64,000 nucleotides of DNA, from contig OZ024869.1 in assembly GCA_964017185.1 (NCBI GenBank), forward strand, positions 61,158,761 to 61,222,760, given 5' to 3'. Shown one piece after another: positions 58,920-64,000 of this stretch. Below the pieces are notes generated by a model that made no database searches, was not told where the DNA came from, and worked only from the letters and a program-made list of their open reading frames with translations. The first letter of the stretch is position 1. Each line of letters begins with the position of its first letter. Source of the stretch: Rugalucina vietnamica. Taxonomy: Eukaryota > Mollusca > Bivalvia > Lucinida > Lucinidae. A program made the translations under genes and the position numbers.

Positions 58920-59537
58920 TTTTATCCTTAGAGCCCCGTTGGAATTGTCATTTAAATCATCCCATTTTCGCAGCACTCCAGCACTCTTCTTTATGGCACT
59001 ATGGACCCATGTTGTATTTGACCACCAACTTTGTCTCTCTTGGTTTCATACAACAAGGATTAAAGAGATTTAAAGTATTTAATCTCCTTCCAAAAAAGTT
59101 TAATCATATGGACAAACCCGTGTTTAGGTGACAACGAATAAAGCAAAGCACAGCATACACTTTTGAAAATATATCTTTTTATGCATAGACGTATGTAGTA
59201 GTTAATCCTACAGTTTTAAAACGATTACATAGGATTAACTGGTAAAAGAGATCATTCAGACAATCTATTTACGAAATATATAATTCTCTTTTTACGAAAA
59301 TTTTTGTTTGTTCGTTTGAACTGATGCTTAACGTCCCAGTTAACAGCTATGGTAATGTCGGGACGTTGTCTCAATTTCGTTGGGCTTTACCCAAATTAAG
59401 GATCATGAAATGCTTCAAATCTAACCACTCAACTAAGCCAACAATGCTGAAAAATCCACATGGAAATAAGTTTGGGAACACCTATGATAATGTGAATACC
59501 AACTTTGGACTGCATATATCCTTCTTTGTAAAAAATA
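58920..59537. other. Upstream region of the membrane-protein gene
   Basis: Probable 5' untranslated region and promoter area (minus strand). No clear TATA box or CpG island seen. Confidence 0.3.
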
Positions 59538-60548
59538 TGAATAAAAAAGAACTGAGATCCTTAAAGAGCAGTGAACATATTAATGATAAAAGGGATGAGC
59601 CATACCACGGTTTCGGCTACTTAAGCCTCTTCAGTGACCCTTTAGCTCCATGGCAAAATGGAGCCAAACAAAAATACTGCGATTTTGCAATTTTTAACAG
59701 GGTAGTCGTAATTATTCAAAAAGAGCAAAATAAATAAAACGTTGGTTAGAAAATGAATCTAAACCGATAATGAATTTCTTCTGATTTCTCAGAATACCCT
59801 CGCTGATCTCTAAGGATCAAAAGGAAAATATAATCTGCACTATGGATGATGTACTGGGAGACTTTTGGGCCGCCACACGGCACAACACCAGCTGCAGTAA
59901 TAGCAAATAAAAATAGAACTGAGATCCTTTAAGAGCAGTGAGCAGGAATGGGCCATTCCGCGGTTTCGGCTACTTAAGCCTCTTCTGTGACCCTTTAGAT
60001 TTGGCAAAATGGAACCAAACAGAAATATAGCGATTTTGCAACGTTCAAAAAGGTAGTCGATACAAAGACTAGTATTATTCAAAAAGAGACAAATATATAA
60101 AACGTTGGTTAGAAAATGAATCTAAACCGATAATGAATTTCTCCTGATTTCTCAGAATACCCTCGCTGATCTCAAAGGATTAAAAGGAAAATATAATCTG
60201 CGCTATGGATGATGTACGAGGAGATTTTTAGGACCGTCAAACGGCACAACACCAGCTGCAATAATAGCAAATAAAAATAGAACAGAGCAGTGAGCATATT
60301 AATGAGAAAATGGATGGGCCATACCGCGGTTTCGGCTACTAAAGCCTCTTCAGTGGCCCTTAAGATTTGACAAAATGGACCCAAAGAGAAACACTGCGAT
60401 TTTGAATTTCTTCTGATTTCTTAGAATACCCTCGCTGATCTCAAATGATCAAATGGAAAATACTATGGGTGATGTACGGGATATTTTTAGGGCCGCCACA
60501 CGGCACAACACCAGCTGCAGTAATAGAAAATAAAAACAGAACTGAGAA
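59538..60548 (+). repeat. Tandem ACTGAGATCC repeat, about 2.7 units
   Basis: Units start at 59551 and 59918 (period 367 bp), then a shortened unit at about 60270 and a final partial at 60541. Each has GGGCCATACCGCGGTTTCGG, AAACGTTGGTTAGAAAATGA and CGGCACAACACCAGCTGCA. Single dispersed copies occur elsewhere. Confidence 0.85.
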
Positions 60549-61425
60549 GAATGTTTTGACAATTTGTCAGAATCTGTAGTATCCAAAGTTGCTTATATGC
60601 GAAAATGGTCAGCATCAAACATAAACTGTGGCTGACAGTGACCATCTTTGATTCAGATTTTTGTTATCGCTAGATTTAAGGAACACGCTGATATTCTTTG
60701 CATTAACTTTATTCTTTGAACTCGCACTGTCGTAATGCTTCGAAAGCATCGAGCTGAGACATTGCTTGTTGAACTTTGAACATAAATTCTTTATTTTCTG
60801 ACCGACTGTCGGCGGTAAATCCACACTTTTTGGGAGTAGGTTTTATGATCACGTTTTGTTCTTTGCCTATGAATTTTGTAGGTTGTAAATGATGAGCCAG
60901 ATAATTTATACGACCCTTAAAGGACTTAAAACATGCAAGTTCTGGTCATATCGTCATAGCGAAATTATTCTCAAAGTTTACGGCTTTATTTCCGAAAAAA
61001 ATCCCATAATTTTGCTTTCCATAGAAATCAATGCAAACTGCAGATTTTTGTATGATTAGTTGGTTTGAGATGAAACATTAAGTTTTAGATCAGAAGTCGT
61101 TTATTCATTAAGGACGATCAGATTCACTGATATTTTATTCCTGTTTTGCTTTCAAAAATTGAGTTTTGCGGAATGCAGAAGCAAAAAGGCAAACTCGTCA
61201 CTGTGGAATTCATCTTCATATATGACAGACAAAATGTTGTGAACTTCCATAAATTGGCCTGAAGCTTGGCCAAAGTATGAAATATATGTGATAAAAATTT
61301 CAGTATCGAAAGAAAAAAAATTACTTGTAACACCCCTAAAAATGAAAGTGGACTCACTCAATTGATAATGATGGGAGAATCCATTCGTCAAATATGGGTT
61401 AAGGAATTCGAATGACCTTCAAACT
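60549..61425. other. Unassigned
   Basis: No exon found. About 61320-61405 shares TGGACTCAC and CCATTCGTCAAATATGGGTT-type sequence with 58425-58490. Confidence 0.4.
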
Positions 61426-63025
61426 ATACTTAACGACACTTCCAACGCTACCGAAAAAGTGTTTGCTATAATTTCAAAACTACTCTAGATATTGGAATGA
61501 AAATTGCAGGGACGATAGAAAAAACATGAGACGCGTAATGAAGACTAAAAGAATCTATGATGGGGTTGAGGCCAAGACAAGGAAATCTCAGGCAAGTTTT
61601 CAGATTATTCAAGTCTCATCCGAGGCTCAGCCGAGGATGAGACTCGAATAATCTGAAAACGAGCCTGAGATATCCTTGTTGAGGCTTCAACACCATCATT
61701 GATTATTTTTCTCACCCACCTTTTAAAACATTTTGACTCTGAATAGGATTCAAGTTCTGTTCTGGCAGCCATTTTGTTTGGACATAAAACAATATGCAAA
61801 ATAACCAGTAAAACAAATAAAAATAATTTGTAATTGCACTCACCTTACAAAATATTAAATCGTCATTTTGTTTTATTCACAAAATTCCGAGCAAAATTAT
61901 TTTTTTTAGATTTTTATGAGAGCAGCAGACTACAATTACTCTTGATATCTTCCTGAAATTAACACCAGCTAGGCTATTTTTGTCTCTGACAGTTGACACC
62001 TAGCTCATCACTTCCTTATATGGAAGTAAGCATGAGGTGTACATTTCTATAAGGTAAATACAATTGACATTTTGAGACCGCTAAAATTGTACTAGTACTG
62101 AGACAGAAATATCTCAGACAGGCACACAAAGGGATATGCTTGTCTGGTGGGAGGGAAAAAATGATGCTAGCAGACTTTCATCATTTAGAAACGGCCCGGG
62201 CGTTTGGACACACCACACGTCATTTTCAAAAAGTCACAAAACGCGTAGCGAACAAAAATCGTTACAACAGTTCCTCCGTATTTCCTTCTCGTTTTGCTTT
62301 CTTTTTCCAACAGCACATAAAGGGAAGAACAGTTCTCATAAAAACAAATCATACAGACGCTCTCACAGGGGTATGCGTCTGTTGCACGATGGTGCGATGT
62401 CTCATACAGCATGCAAGACTGTAAAGCTTCTGCAAGTAAACAATGATACTTATCACTTATCTAAATCAAATCGACCAGATCTGTCCCATATCTTGGGCAT
62501 TATCAGCTGTGTAGGAAGGAGACGTTAGCCTGCTATTGTTATACAGTTTTACCAATTTAAAAAGTATGGGTGGAAGGGTATGGCACAGCGTACTTGTATG
62601 CGGTACGTGGCTTTGATGCGTAGTTATTGGCTAGCTGCCATTCGAGTAAATGGCGGCCTAACTAGGCAATTTGATCGGATCAGATGAATATTTAAGTGTG
62701 ATAGTTCTGTTTCAATTGTTTTGTTTGTTGTTTTGTTTTTTCTTCTTTCTTCTTGAATAAAAGATACAAAAACAAATACAGTATGGCAATAAATATTGTA
62801 GGTTTATTGTTGAAATGATGTTTTGCTTAATCCCTCAAGTTTTGCGACTTTTGAAAATGAAGTGTAGATTGTCTAAACGCCCGAGACGTTTATTAGCATG
62901 ATTTTGCCTTCAGTATACGTCTCATGAATCTTTCTATCGTCCCTGCAATTTTCATTTCAATATCTTGAGTAGTTTTGACATTAGAGCAAAAACTCTATCG
63001 GTAGCGTTGGAAGTGTCGTTAAGTA
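61426..63025. mobile_element. 1.6-kb TIR element
   Basis: The left ATACTTAACGACACTTCCAA CGCTACC block is mirrored at the right by GGTAGCGTTGG AAGTGTCGTTAAGTAT. Mirror homology continues about 130 bp (TCTATCGTCCCTGCAATTTT against its inverse). The interior holds a separate palindrome (61551-61703) and overlapping open frames at 62136-62528 that I do not recognise. Confidence 0.7.
61551..61703. repeat. 150-bp palindrome nested in the TIR element
   Basis: Arms of about 75 bp: TCTCAGGCAAGTTTTCAGAT TATTC on the left is mirrored by GAATAATCTGAAAACGAGCC TGAGA on the right, apex CGAGGCTCAGCCGAGG. Confidence 0.85.
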
Positions 63026-63056
63026 TATATATACGCGAACAGCTTTATATTACAAC

Positions 63057-63465
63057 TCTTTTCTGCCGTCTGCTATCAGGGACTGGAATAATCTGACATC
63101 TGAAACAAGACAGATTGGTAATGTTAATACCTTCAAACAATATTTAAACAGAGAACGTGTTCCTAAGTACTTTTACAACGGCAGCAGGAGAGATCAAATG
63201 CTACATACTCGTCTTCGCACTAAGTGCAGTAGTTTAAAGATAAGAAAGTAGTAGCATCTCCACATTGTCAATGCGTAAGAATTGAGAGCACCTATCACTA
63301 CTTTTTGAATGTCCAATTTATGCAAACCACCGTTCAGAAATGTTCACTAGCTTACCACAGAGCCTTAATGTAACACTAAATCTTATTCTTTCCGGTGATA
63401 CCCTCCTGTCCGATGGCATTAATTCAGTCATACTTAAAATCATCGACACCAAGCGCAAATGGTAA
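63057..63465 (+). pseudogene. LINE reverse-transcriptase C-terminal remnant
   Basis: Reads SFLPSAIRDWNNLTSETRQI, then FKQYLNRERVPKYFYNGSRR and MLHTRLRTKCSSLKIRK with a stop, then after frame changes SPHCQCVRIESTYHYF and ECPIYANHRSEMF, ending IIDTKRKW with a stop at 63463-63465. The RDWNNL, LHTRLR-CSSL and CxC-IEST-H-F-CPxY series is the C-terminus of CR1/jockey-like molluscan LINEs as I recall them. Stops and frameshifts make it inactive. Confidence 0.8.
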
Positions 63466-63806
63466 CTAGTTAAACGTACACACCTACCGACAGCATGTCA
63501 GTAATTTCAATGTATCTTCCCGCGTTTCCCCTGGGCTTATTTGTGTGCACCCAGTCTCATTTAAACATTTTTCTTTTTATTTAGATATTCTCTCATTCCT
63601 AATTTCTCCTCTGTTTCATACTATCTTTCAAGAAACTTCACATAACAGAATATATTTCAGACTGAATTAACAGGTTAGGAGGTTTCACTGAAGAGATTTG
63701 TTTGCATCAAATCTTTTATCTATCCTCTCTATTCGTTTTCTTTACTATAAATGTTAAACCACCTTTTCATGATATTATGTATAGAACACCTACGGCAATA
63801 TAAAAA
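63466..63806. other. Unassigned
   Basis: AT-rich; may be the LINE 3' flank. No feature recognised. Confidence 0.4.
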
Positions 63807-64000
63807 CCAGAGGACCGTTGGTCCTGTAAGCGCTCACCTGAAACCTAGTAGTTGGCCTTATTTTATTTTAGATTGTTTTTTTGGGGGACATTCTGGTGAA
63901 ACAGAAGGCGTATAATCTTTTTTCCTTGTAAATCGGGAGTCCTGGTATTTTTCTTGTAAATTGGGAGTCCTGGTTTAAAACCTGGGCTACTCCAATCTAA
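63807..64000 (-). mobile_element. HINE/pearl-like 3' end, cut by the window edge
   Basis: CCAGAGGACCGTTGGTCCTG and GCGCTCACCTGAAACC match the 3' end of H1-H3 on the minus strand, again with host A on the left side (TT after CTCTGG on the element strand). Confidence 0.75.

Noticed and set aside
62136-62528. A 130-codon gene candidate
   Set aside because: Three overlapping frames on both strands are open here, no recognisable motif, and the region is within a TIR element.

Overview
The window looks like a piece of a large, AT-rich, repeat-laden bivalve mollusc genome. The inference rests on a split gene with GT-AG introns and on several dispersed repeat families whose layout (short terminal repeat, ACGG-type microsatellite, core tandem repeats of about 170-470 bp, terminal hairpin) matches the bivalve 'pearl'/HINE (non-autonomous Helentron) elements. 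There are no bacterial-type operons, no CRISPR array and no rRNA. Most long open frames are chance frames or transposon debris. I worked by eye; family names come from memory and no database was searched.

Genes. (1) Positions 1073-2435 on the minus strand hold what looks like the terminal coding exon of an unrecognised, strongly basic, low-complexity protein. (2) The main gene is on the minus strand from 58919 to 9771. Eight small exons, none longer than 581 bp, join in perfect phase to a 481-residue single-pass membrane protein: signal peptide, cysteine-rich glycosylated ectodomain, transmembrane helix and acidic proline-tipped tail. Only about 1.45 kb of its 49 kb is coding; the introns are filled with mobile DNA. 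The exons were found by matching splice signals, phase and protein pattern.

Mobile DNA by region. 2.4-9.4 kb: a palindromic MITE, a truncated LINE with two TIR elements in or against it, and a head-to-head palindrome of two Tc1/mariner 3' halves. 11.5-24.2 kb: a nest in which about 0.7 kb of Tc1-related host sequence has been expanded to over 12 kb by successive insertions (a long-TIR element, a giant foldback, a hAT-like MITE twice, and HINEs). 25.5-33.4 kb: a TIR element rich in TACGCGTA motifs, then a MITE split by a HINE, then another HINE. 34-37.5 kb: hairpin repeats and a second HINE family. 40.4-42.1 kb: an array of GATATC palindromes. 42.3-45.6 kb: a second giant foldback ending 38 bp from an exon. 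46-55.6 kb: tandem repeats, foldbacks, a tRNA-derived SINE and a third HINE family. 57-64 kb: the 5' end of the membrane-protein gene with a partial exon duplication, a 0.36-kb tandem repeat, a TIR element, a LINE 3' end and the start of another HINE.

Most useful results: the reconstructed 8-exon gene, and HINE insertion sites read directly against paralogous empty sites, which show precise insertion between adjacent A residues (T-T on the element strand) without target duplication.
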